From NCBI GenBank assembly GCA_020024615.1, contig JAHHTP010000017.1, positions 1 to 35,821 on the forward strand: a DNA stretch of 35,821 nucleotides, written 5' to 3'. Below, piece after piece: positions 24,363-31,837 of this stretch (position 1 is its first letter; each line of letters begins with the position of its first letter). The stretch comes from Oscillospiraceae bacterium. Lineage in GTDB: Bacteria > Bacillota > Clostridia > Oscillospirales > Ruminococcaceae. The position numbers and the translations under genes were made by a program. The notes under the pieces were generated by a model, which saw only the letters and a list, made by a program, of their open reading frames with translations, was not told where the DNA came from and ran no database searches.

Positions 24363-25439
24363 ATGAAACGGAACAAATGGAAATGCTTTGCGGTTTTACT
24401 TGCTGCGTTACTAGCAGTCGGAAGTTTTGCAGGATGTGGTAAAGTGACAGGTAATTCAGAATTGGAGTCCTCGTCTTCACAACAGGAAGATTCCTCAGAT
24501 GAGGTAAAGCCACAGGGGAATATCAATCCGTTGACTGGTTTAGATGATCTGGCGGATGAAGCAGTGGGAAAACGCCCGGCTGCCATTATGATTAACAACA
24601 TCAAAATTGCACTACCACAGAGTGGCATTGATTCGGCTGATGTGGTATACGAAATGGTTGTAGAGGGTGGCATCACCCGCCTGATGGCGGTGTTTGCCGA
24701 TTATCATAAAGTACCGACTACCGGTTCCATCCGCAGTGCGCGTCATAATTATCTGGAACTGGCACTTCCGCTGGATGCAGTCTATGTTCATTTCGGTGGA
24801 AGCAATATTGCTAAGGAAAAGATCAAAGCGTATGGTATTACTGATGATATTGATGGTTTATATAGTCAGAAACCATTTATGCAGGATAAAGCGATTGCAG
24901 CAGCAAAGGGCAGGGAGCACAGCTATTATACCACTGGTGAACTGCTGGATAAGACCATCACTGACAGAAATATCCGTACCGAATCCAAAGGCACATCTAA
25001 TATTTTCAATTTCTCCGATGCATATACTCCTGCGGCAGATGCTGCGGATTGCAGCGCCATTCAGATAAAATATTCTGGCTATATTACCGCAAACTTTACC
25101 TATGATGCGAAAACAGACAGTTATAAAAAACGACAGTTCGGTGAGGATCATGTGGATGCTAATACTGGTGAAGCCGCTTCTGTACACAATGTATTTGTAT
25201 TGTTTACCAATGTGTATACCATGGACAAACAGGGACATCAGCAGGTAGATTTGAAATCTGGTAGTGGCTATTACTGCACTGGTGGCAAGTATCAGAAGAT
25301 TACTTGGAGCAAGGATGGAGTTAATGCTCCGATTGTATACAAGGATGCTTCTGGAAATGAACTCCTGGTTTCTCCTGGAACCAGTTGGGTTTGCATCACC
25401 TCCGATAAAAATATGGATTCCACTGTTATTACACCGTAA
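24363..25439 (+). CDS. DUF3048-family lipoprotein (YerB-like)
   Basis: 358 residues. A lipoprotein signal peptide (MKRNKWKCF, hydrophobic stretch, lipobox SFAGC) makes C25 the lipidated residue. A Ser/Glu/Asp-rich tether (about 31-50) leads to the folded part. The NPLTGL start, RPAAIMINN, DVVYEMVVEGGITRLMAVF and SIRSARHNYLELA blocks are typical of DUF3048, whose function is not established. It should sit on the outer face of the membrane. It ends the run of genes that starts at alaS, 16 bases after the DHHW gene, and is closed by a strong terminator. Confidence 0.9.
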   Translation: MKRNKWKCFAVLLAALLAVGSFAGCGKVTGNSELESSSSQQEDSSDEVKPQGNINPLTGLDDLADEAVGKRPAAIMINNIKIALPQSGIDSADVVYEMVVEGGITRLMAVFADYHKVPTTGSIRSARHNYLELALPLDAVYVHFGGSNIAKEKIKAYGITDDIDGLYSQKPFMQDKAIAAAKGREHSYYTTGELLDKTITDRNIRTESKGTSNIFNFSDAYTPAADAADCSAIQIKYSGYITANFTYDAKTDSYKKRQFGEDHVDANTGEAASVHNVFVLFTNVYTMDKQGHQQVDLKSGSGYYCTGGKYQKITWSKDGVNAPIVYKDASGNELLVSPGTSWVCITSDKNMDSTVITP

Positions 25440-25463
25440 TGATAGGGAATGCGCTTTGAATTT

Positions 25464-25499
25464 AACAGCACATATCAATTAAGATATGTGCTGTTTTTG
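25464..25499 (+). terminator. Strong intrinsic terminator ending the alaS-DUF3048 run
   Basis: A perfect 13-bp stem, AACAGCACATATC (25464-25476) with GATATGTGCTGTT (25483-25495), followed by TTTTGCTTT. Confidence 0.92.
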
Positions 25500-25663
25500 C
25501 TTTATAACATATAAAACCAGCAATAATTGTTTTAATAAAATATATAATTAGGATTTTATTTTTTACATATACTTATAAGAAGTATTAAAATGTGGATATA
25601 TTCTCATTCGTGTGCGAACACGGTAAAATAAACAAAAAAATCAAAAGTTTTTTTAAAAAACAG
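25500..25663. other. AT-rich spacer before the large ncRNA promoter
   Basis: No gene is visible. It holds A/T runs and one small hairpin, CGTGT-GCGA-ACACG (25609-25622), without a T tract. It may be an UP-like region or operator area for the promoter at 25664. Confidence 0.5.
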
Positions 25664-25692
25664 TTGACGAATATGCTGTGCTGTGCTATACT
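25664..25692 (+). promoter_or_regulatory. Sigma-A promoter of the large ncRNA
   Basis: TTGACG (25664-25669), 17-base spacer, TATACT (25687-25692), preceded by A/T tracts that could act as an UP element. The expected start is near 25699. No RBS plus credible start follows. Confidence 0.75.
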
Positions 25693-26032
25693 ATAGTCAC
25701 AGGAAAGAAAGAGAGGATCAGACCAATGGAAAGGTTAAATCAAACCTAAAAACTGAATATTCTCAAATCGAATCAAGAAACTGCATAGAATCCGGATATC
25801 AGGGATTAGCCGCCGGAGTATATTATAATGAGATGCAGAATCGAGGTTCATCATTAACCACATTATCGAATGGCTTTTCAGATACAGTGATTTTGAAAAG
25901 GAAGTGGCGACTATGAAACAAGCCAGTCAGCCGTTAAAATTCATTTTCATGATTACGAGAGAAAGGTGATTCCAATGACCTTATCAAGTTCATCCGCATA
26001 GTCTATCGAGAGAGTGCAGGAGGAACAGACCA

Positions 26033-26291
26033 ATGTTTCATCGTCTGATTATCTAAATAAAGCAGGAAGGGAATGAGTCCAAAAACTTAGGGTAGTTGCC
26101 GATCACGCAAAGTGATAAATAGAGTTTCATCCGTAGCAGGTTGTCAGAGAACCTGATCCAATAAGAACATTCTGAAAAAGAAATGAGCTGGTCGATATGT
26201 TTATCATTAGAACAGAAATTTAGAATGATCGGAGTGAGACCAAAATACAAGTTTAGGCTGAAGAGCGAAAACTAATCCTTATCCGTAAGGT
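26033..26291 (+). repeat. Copy A of the internal duplication in the large ncRNA
   Basis: Blocks 26033-26108 and 26177-26291 match copy B at offsets of 430/429 and 418. The second block is 115 nt with about 11 differences from B. Copy A has GCTGGTCGATATG, the GAGACCAAAA element at 26236 and the UNCG-type hairpin CCTTA-TCCG-TAAGG. Confidence 0.88.
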
Positions 26292-26462
26292 AAAATCATA
26301 AGCCACATCACATAGTTTCGATAAAGGAAATGAGTTGATTATATGGTAATGATTCGGGCAGTTTAGGCAGGCCGAAAGGCCGTAAGTTAAATATTGTGGA
26401 TCAGATAATCAATCTTCGAACATAAAAAATCGGTGTCCTCGTAAACATGGGGGGAATGTAAA

Positions 26463-26709
26463 ATGTTCCATTTACTGATTATTTCATCATTGTTTGAAAG
26501 GAATGAGTCCAAAATTTAAGGTAGTTGCTGATCATGTAAAGTGATCTAAGGTCATCTGAACAAAGATTTCTCCATATTATATAGATTGCAGATTAAAGAA
26601 ATGAGCTGGTTGATATGATTGTCATCAGAACAGAAATTTAGAATGATCGGAGTGAGACCAAAATATACCTTTAGGCTGAAGAGCAAAAACTAACCCTTAT
26701 TTGTAAGGT
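26463..26709 (+). repeat. Copy B of the internal duplication in the large ncRNA
   Basis: Matches copy A in blocks 26463-26537 and 26595-26709. The arm between the blocks differs in sequence but is enclosed by a possible helix in both copies: TTTCA/TGAAA in A, ATCTG/CAGAT in B. Tetraloop TCCG becomes TTTG with the stem unchanged. Confidence 0.88.
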
Positions 26710-26932
26710 GGTCATTTTCAGACAGGTAAATATCAGTTGATATGGATAGTTTTGTTTCTATAAACTGGTTTGTTTGAATGATAGGTTTCCAGAGAAGGTG
26801 AATCGGATAAAACGAAGTACAGTAGTTTTGTCAATAGTGATTCAACAGAATTTGGAGAAAGATAAAAAGATTTACCAAAAATAAATTTTATATAGAGGTA
26901 CAGTCCAATGGTATTAGAAATTGAACACCAGT

Positions 26933-26990
26933 GAACAGGCTACATGATCGATGACGAGAAAGTTGATGATGTAGCCTGTTCTATATTTTA
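26933..26990 (+). terminator. Terminator hairpin of the large ncRNA
   Basis: GAACAGGCTACAT (26933-26945) pairs perfectly with ATGTAGCCTGTTC (26969-26981), followed by TATATTTT. The loop is long (23 nt), so it may also be a folded 3' domain. Confidence 0.78.
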
Positions 26991-26996
26991 AAAGAC

Positions 26997-27025
26997 TTGA
27001 CAAATAGAGCAATGCATGTTATAAT
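26997..27025 (+). promoter_or_regulatory. Sigma-A promoter of rqcH-valS-folC
   Basis: TTGACA (26997-27002), 17-base spacer, TATAAT (27020-27025): perfect consensus. It starts 7 bases after the ncRNA terminator tail. Confidence 0.88.
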
Positions 27026-27031
27026 CACGAT

Positions 27032-27318
27032 GAATAATATAAAAGCAAAGAAAAGAAGGAGTACGCATAGCGATTCCCTACAGAGAGAGAATGGTTGGTG
27101 AAAGTTCTTGTGGAATGATGTGCGGAAGGTAGTCTTGGAGCTGTGGTATTGAAGGAATATTCTGCGTAGATACTACCGGGGGTTTGCCGTTACAAAAACA
27201 CCGTATGAGAACATAAAAGATATTCTGTGTACGGATAAGAGCAGGTGTTCCTGAATTTAGGTGGTACCGCGGACTTATGGTTCGTCCTAACTGTATGACA
27301 GTTATGGACGGCTTTTTT
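27032..27318 (+). promoter_or_regulatory. T-box riboswitch, valine specific (rqcH-valS-folC leader)
   Basis: Stem I has the AGAGAGAGAATGGTTGGTGA distal arm. The specifier is GTA (27129-27131) in GGAAGGTAGTCTTGGAG; the next triplet, GTC, is also Val, so valine holds in that register either way. T-box TGGTACCGCGG is at 27262. The terminator has arms CGTCC/GGACG and AACTGT/ACAGTT (27283-27311) plus TTTTTT. It should release valS expression when tRNA-Val is uncharged, and rqcH with it. Confidence 0.9.
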
Positions 27319-27346
27319 ATTTTATCAGGAAAGAAAGGGGAAGAAG

Positions 27347-29119
27347 ATGGCTTTAGATGGCGCATTTTTGCGGGTGATTCGAAATGAATTATCTGCGGTT
27401 TTAATTGGCGCAAGGGTCGATAAGATTTATCAGCCTTCCAAAGATGAGGTTATTATTTCGCTGCGTACCAAAACGCAGGGCGGATTCCGTTTGCTGTTAA
27501 GTGCGAATGCTAACAATGCTAGGGTGCAGTTTACCAAACAATCGACCGAAAATCCGAAAGTTCCGCCGATGTTTTGTATGCTGCTGCGCAAACATCTGGG
27601 TAGTGCGAAACTGATAGCAGTCAGACAGCAGGAAATGGATCGTATTTTATATCTCGATTTTGAAACGATCAACGAACTGGGTGATCTGGTGATTGTTACC
27701 ATTGTTATTGAAATTATGGGGCGTCACAGCAATATCATCATGGTGGGAGCAGAAAATCGGATTATTGATTCAATTAAGCGTGTCAGTGAAGATGTTTCGA
27801 GTGTTCGTCCGATTCTGCCAGGCATGCGATATGAGTTGCCACCAGGACAGAATAAAAAAGATCTGACGCAATATGATGAGGTGGAGTTGCTACATCAGTT
27901 TTCGTTGATTCCCAATGAAGATATTTCTAAGGCGATTATGCAGTGTTGGCAGGGTATCTCCCCGATTTTGGCAAGAGAAATCGCTTTGGCGGTGACTGGT
28001 GGATTGCCACTAACCAAAAAGCAGCTGATCAAAGTGCATGAAGAGCGTCTTGCTGAGCAGTTGAAACGCTTGCAACAGATTTTAAGTGAAGATTCTGTCG
28101 GTAATTTGACTTTATATTTGGCAGCAGAACAAAATCACAAACCGAAAGAATTTACAGTTATTCCGATTAAACAGTATGGTGATTATTTGGAAATCACCGA
28201 ATATTCGGATACTGGCTCGTTACTGGATGCGTTCTATGGACAGCGTGATAAGATGGAGCGCATGCGGCAGCGTTCGAATGATTTGCTGAAATTGGTCATC
28301 AACCGCATGGAACGCGTGACCAAGAAAATCGCATTATGGGAAGAAGAACTATTAAATTCTGCAAATCGTGAGATTCTGCGTCAGTATGGAGATTTACTAA
28401 ACTCGTATTTATGGAAGATGGAAAAGGGTATGAGCAAAGTCACCCTTGAAAATTTCTATGAAGATGGAAAAGAGATCACGATTCCGCTGGATGTTCGTTT
28501 GACGCCAGTGCAGAATGCGCAGAAATATTACACGGAATATCGCAAGGCTGCAACAGCAGAGCAGAAAATTACCGAGTTGATGCAAGATGCGAAAATGGAA
28601 GAAAAGTATCTTGACAGCATTTGGGATTTGATTGTTCGGTGTGAATCGGAAGTGGAATTGAATGAAATTCGGCAGGAGTTAATTGAGCAGGGTTTCCTTA
28701 AACGGAGTACCAAGGACAAGATCAAAATGGAAAAGATTCAGCCGCCGATGAAATTTATCACATCAGATGGATTTACGGTTTATTGTGGTAGAAACAACAA
28801 GCAGAATGACAAGTTGACCTTGAAGGATGCTCGAAATTACGATATGTGGCTGCACACTCAGAAATTTCCGGGTTCTCATGTTGTGATTGTGGCTGATGGC
28901 AAAACAATTCCAGACAGCAGCATTGAGCAAGCGGCTATCATAGCAGCATATTATTCCCGTGGCAGGGAGTCTTCCCAAGTGCCAGTTGATTATACATTAA
29001 TTCGAAATGTGAAAAAACCACGCGGTGCAAAACCGGGCATGGTGATCTTTGTGGATTATAAAACTGCCTATGTCACACCAGATGAAAATTTGGTTGAGTC
29101 GCTGCGTGTGAAACAATAA
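27347..29119 (+). CDS. rqcH: Ribosome quality control protein RqcH (Rqc2/NFACT family)
   Basis: 590 residues. RqcH binds the obstructed large ribosomal subunit with its peptidyl-tRNA and recruits tRNA-Ala to add C-terminal alanine tails that mark the chain for degradation. The NFACT-N domain starts MALDGAFLRVIRNEL and has D98-R99, matching the D97/R98 pair essential in B. subtilis RqcH, and GRHSNIIMV. A long coiled-coil region lies in the middle (about 290-440). The C-terminal NFACT-R domain has FITSDGFTVYCGRNN and YDMWLHTQKFPGSHVVI. It is the first gene after a valine T-box; valS follows 38 bases later. Older annotations call it fibronectin/fibrinogen-binding protein. Confidence 0.95.
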   Translation: MALDGAFLRVIRNELSAVLIGARVDKIYQPSKDEVIISLRTKTQGGFRLLLSANANNARVQFTKQSTENPKVPPMFCMLLRKHLGSAKLIAVRQQEMDRILYLDFETINELGDLVIVTIVIEIMGRHSNIIMVGAENRIIDSIKRVSEDVSSVRPILPGMRYELPPGQNKKDLTQYDEVELLHQFSLIPNEDISKAIMQCWQGISPILAREIALAVTGGLPLTKKQLIKVHEERLAEQLKRLQQILSEDSVGNLTLYLAAEQNHKPKEFTVIPIKQYGDYLEITEYSDTGSLLDAFYGQRDKMERMRQRSNDLLKLVINRMERVTKKIALWEEELLNSANREILRQYGDLLNSYLWKMEKGMSKVTLENFYEDGKEITIPLDVRLTPVQNAQKYYTEYRKAATAEQKITELMQDAKMEEKYLDSIWDLIVRCESEVELNEIRQELIEQGFLKRSTKDKIKMEKIQPPMKFITSDGFTVYCGRNNKQNDKLTLKDARNYDMWLHTQKFPGSHVVIVADGKTIPDSSIEQAAIIAAYYSRGRESSQVPVDYTLIRNVKKPRGAKPGMVIFVDYKTAYVTPDENLVESLRVKQ

Positions 29120-29157
29120 ATGTATTGCAATGCAAATTGCGAAGAAAGAGGTATGAA

Positions 29158-31779
29158 ATGAGAGAAGAGCTCGCAAAAACTTATGAGCCGAAAGCATTTG
29201 AAGACCGTCTGTATCATGAGTGGGTAGAAAAAGGCTATTTCCACGCTGAGCCGGACGAGAGCAAAAAACCGTATACCATTGTAATGCCGCCGCCAAACAT
29301 CACTGGACAGCTGCATTTGGGTCATGCAATGGACTGTACCTTGCAGGATTCTATCATTCGTTTTAAGAGAATGCAGGGTTATTCTGCATTATGGCTGCCG
29401 GGTACCGATCATGCTTCTATTGCTACCGAAGCAAAAATCGTTGAAGCAATGAAAAAAGATGGCGTAACCAAAGATGATCTGGGCCGAGACGGTTTCTTAG
29501 AGCGTGCATGGGATTGGAAAAAACAGTACGGCGGAAGAATTGTTGAACAGTTAAAGAAAATGGGTTCTTCCTGTGATTGGGACAGAGAGAGATTCACCAT
29601 GGACGAAGGATGTTCTCAGGCTGTCAAAGAAGTATTTATCAAATTATATGAGAAAAAACTAATCTATCGTGGTGAGCGTATCATCAACTGGTGCCCATAC
29701 TGTAAAACCACCATTTCTGATGCAGAGGTAGAGTACGAGGAACAGGAGGGTAGCTTCTGGCATATTCGTTATCCGCTGGCTGATGGAAGTGGTTATATTC
29801 AGTTGGCTACCACCCGTCCGGAAACCTTACTGGGAGATAGTGCTGTTGCAGTAAATCCGGATGATGAGCGTTATACCAATATGATCGGCAAAACTCTGGT
29901 TCTGCCGTTATGTGATCGTGAGATTCCGATTGTTGCTGATGCGTATGTAGAAAAAGATTTTGGTACTGGTGCGGTTAAAATCACCCCAGCACATGACCCG
30001 AATGACTTTGAAGTGGGTCTGCGTCACAATCTTCCAGTTATCAATGTTATGACTGATGACGGTCATATCAACGAAAAAGGCGGCAAATACTGCGGTATGG
30101 ATCGATATGAGGCAAGAAAAGCGATTGTTGCTGACTTAGAGGCAGGTGGTTATCTGGTTAAAATTGAACCATTAAAACACAATGTTGGTACCTGCTATCG
30201 TTGCAGCACTGTTGTTGAGCCGCGTGTTTCCAAACAGTGGTTTGTAAAAATGGAGCCGCTGGCGAAACCAGCAATTGAAGCAGTTAGAAATGGTGAAACC
30301 AAATTCGTTCCAGAACGCTTTGACAAGATTTATTTTCATTGGATGGAGAATATCCGCGACTGGTGTATTTCTCGTCAGTTATGGTGGGGTCATCGTATTC
30401 CAGCATATTATTGCCCGGATTGTGGCGAGATGGTTGTATCCAAAGAGAATGTGAAAGTTTGTCCGAAATGCGGATGCACCCATATGGAGCAGGATTCCGA
30501 TACACTGGATACCTGGTTTTCCTCTGCACTTTGGCCGTTCTCTACCTTAGGCTGGCCGGAAAAAACCAAAGATCTGGACTACTTCTATCCAACCAATACG
30601 CTGGTTACTGGTTATGATATTATCTTCTTCTGGGTTGCCCGCATGATCTTCTCTGCGGTGGAGCAGACTGGAAAAACACCGTTTGATACCGTATTCATTC
30701 ACGGTCTGGTTCGTGATGCACAGGGCAGAAAAATGTCTAAATCTCTTGGAAACGGCGTTGATCCGCTGAAAGTAATTGACGAGTATGGTGCAGATGCTCT
30801 GCGTCTGGTTCTGGTTGATGGTGTAAGCCCGGGTAATGATACCCGTTTCTCGGATGACAAGTTAAAAGCTGCCCGCAACTTTGCAAATAAGTTATGGAAT
30901 GCAAACAGATTTATTATGATGAATCTGTCTGATGAGATTGTAAAACCAGAACTGCCGGAAACTCTGACCATCGAGGATAAATGGGTTCTATCCAAATACA
31001 ATCAGCTGGTCAAAGAGGTTACCGAGAACTTTGATAAATTTGAACTGGGTATTGCAGTTGCAAAACTGAAAGATTTCATCTGGGATATTGTTTGTGACTG
31101 GTATATCGAGTTATGCAAAAAGCGTTTACAGGCAAGCGGCGAAACTTCCTTAAATGCACAGAAGGTACTGGTTTATGTTATGACCAATACTTTAAAATTG
31201 CTGCATCCGGTTATGCCGTTTATTACCGAGGAAATCTGGAAATCTCTGCCGAACGATTGCGAGAGTATTATGGTTTCGCAGTGGCCACAGTATGATGAAG
31301 CGTTGAATTTTGCTGCTGAAGAAGCTGATTTTGAGAAGGTTATGGCTGCAATTCGTGGTATTCGTAATGCGCGTGCAGGCATGAATGTTGCGCCGAGCCG
31401 CAAAGCAAGTCTGTTTATTGCAACCGATTCCAAAGAAATTTTTGAGCAGTGCAGACCGTATTTTGAAAGTCTTGCCTCCGCTGCTGAGATTCAAATCGCA
31501 GACAGCTTTGAAGTAGAAAAGGCAGCTGTGGTTGTCACCGATTCTGCAAGAATCTTTATTCCGATGGGTGATCTGGTTGATTATGACAAGGAACTGGCTC
31601 GTCTGAACAAAGAAAAGGATAACTGTCAGAAAGATATTGATGTAATTTCGAAGAAACTGTCCAATGAGCAGTTCTTGGCAAAAGCACCGGCACAGCTGGT
31701 AGAAAAAGAAAAAGAAAAATTAGCAAATGCAAATGAGCGTATGAGCAAAATTCTTGCAAGTATCGCAGATTTAGGCTAA
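29158..31779 (+). CDS. valS: Valyl-tRNA synthetase
   Basis: 873 residues, class I synthetase charging tRNA-Val. HLGH (53-56, the HIGH motif) follows PPPNITGQL; KMSKS is at 525-529. The CP1 editing domain lies between. Two CxxC pairs (CPDCG, CPKCGC) form a zinc ribbon before the KMSKS half. The C-terminal ~65 residues are the ValRS coiled coil. I start at ATG 29158 (AGAGG about 7 bases upstream, family-typical MREELAKTYEPKAFE). An in-frame TTG at 29125 has no RBS. Second gene of the T-box operon; a hairpin separates it from folC. Confidence 0.97.
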   Translation: MREELAKTYEPKAFEDRLYHEWVEKGYFHAEPDESKKPYTIVMPPPNITGQLHLGHAMDCTLQDSIIRFKRMQGYSALWLPGTDHASIATEAKIVEAMKKDGVTKDDLGRDGFLERAWDWKKQYGGRIVEQLKKMGSSCDWDRERFTMDEGCSQAVKEVFIKLYEKKLIYRGERIINWCPYCKTTISDAEVEYEEQEGSFWHIRYPLADGSGYIQLATTRPETLLGDSAVAVNPDDERYTNMIGKTLVLPLCDREIPIVADAYVEKDFGTGAVKITPAHDPNDFEVGLRHNLPVINVMTDDGHINEKGGKYCGMDRYEARKAIVADLEAGGYLVKIEPLKHNVGTCYRCSTVVEPRVSKQWFVKMEPLAKPAIEAVRNGETKFVPERFDKIYFHWMENIRDWCISRQLWWGHRIPAYYCPDCGEMVVSKENVKVCPKCGCTHMEQDSDTLDTWFSSALWPFSTLGWPEKTKDLDYFYPTNTLVTGYDIIFFWVARMIFSAVEQTGKTPFDTVFIHGLVRDAQGRKMSKSLGNGVDPLKVIDEYGADALRLVLVDGVSPGNDTRFSDDKLKAARNFANKLWNANRFIMMNLSDEIVKPELPETLTIEDKWVLSKYNQLVKEVTENFDKFELGIAVAKLKDFIWDIVCDWYIELCKKRLQASGETSLNAQKVLVYVMTNTLKLLHPVMPFITEEIWKSLPNDCESIMVSQWPQYDEALNFAAEEADFEKVMAAIRGIRNARAGMNVAPSRKASLFIATDSKEIFEQCRPYFESLASAAEIQIADSFEVEKAAVVVTDSARIFIPMGDLVDYDKELARLNKEKDNCQKDIDVISKKLSNEQFLAKAPAQLVEKEKEKLANANERMSKILASIADLG

Positions 31780-31790
31780 TGACTGACATA

Positions 31791-31820
31791 CGCGGGTATC
31801 CTTAGGGGTATCCGCGTTTT
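31791..31820 (+). terminator. Hairpin between valS and folC
   Basis: 11 bp including G-T pairs (31791-31801 with 31806-31816), then TTTTG. The short T run suggests a partial terminator that lowers folC relative to valS. Confidence 0.6.
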
Positions 31821-31837
31821 GTGGTATGGAGGCAGAT

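Larger units (their letters stand above)
25699..26990 (+). ncRNA. Candidate large structured non-coding RNA (~1.29 kb)
   Basis: Between a consensus promoter and a 13-bp terminator lie about 1290 bases with no convincing ORF in any frame. Local hairpins readable by eye are AGGTT/AACCT (25732-25747), CTGCAT/ATGCAG (25781-25838) enclosing TCCGG/CCGGA, ATCAC/GTGAT (from 26102), CAGGTT/AACCTG (near 26138-26157), GGCC-GAAA-GGCC with a GNRA loop (26370-26381), and CCTTA-TCCG-TAAGG (26278-26290). Two halves are imperfect copies whose differences respect one helix. A CCAA-centred motif recurs eight times. Bacterial RNAs of this size and no ORF are rare (OLE, GOLLD and ROOL are known large classes); I cannot assign it to any. 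It is a self-contained unit: the next promoter starts 7 bases after its end. Degraded coding sequence is the main alternative, but the base-pairing pattern argues against it. Confidence 0.72.

Noticed and set aside
25683..25916. 77-residue ORF at the start of the ncRNA region
   Set aside because: It begins inside the -10 box, so the start codon would not be transcribed from that promoter; no RBS and no recognisable protein pattern.
26053..26250. 65-residue minus-strand ORF in the ncRNA region
   Set aside because: No promoter or RBS on that strand; overlaps the structured repeat and has no protein-like composition.
26183..26275. 30-codon ORF with a purine-rich upstream stretch inside the large ncRNA (copy A)
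   Set aside because: The near-identical copy B stops after five codons at the same place, and differences between copies follow RNA pairing, not codon positions.
25664..26990. CRISPR array or insertion sequence in the ORF-free region
   Set aside because: Repeats are not evenly spaced short identical units; there is no cas gene, no transposase and no terminal inverted repeats with target duplication.
25699..26990. Direct assignment to ROOL, GOLLD or OLE RNA
   Set aside because: I cannot recall their consensus sequences well enough to match; the length exceeds the usual size of these classes. Left as unassigned pending a covariance-model search.
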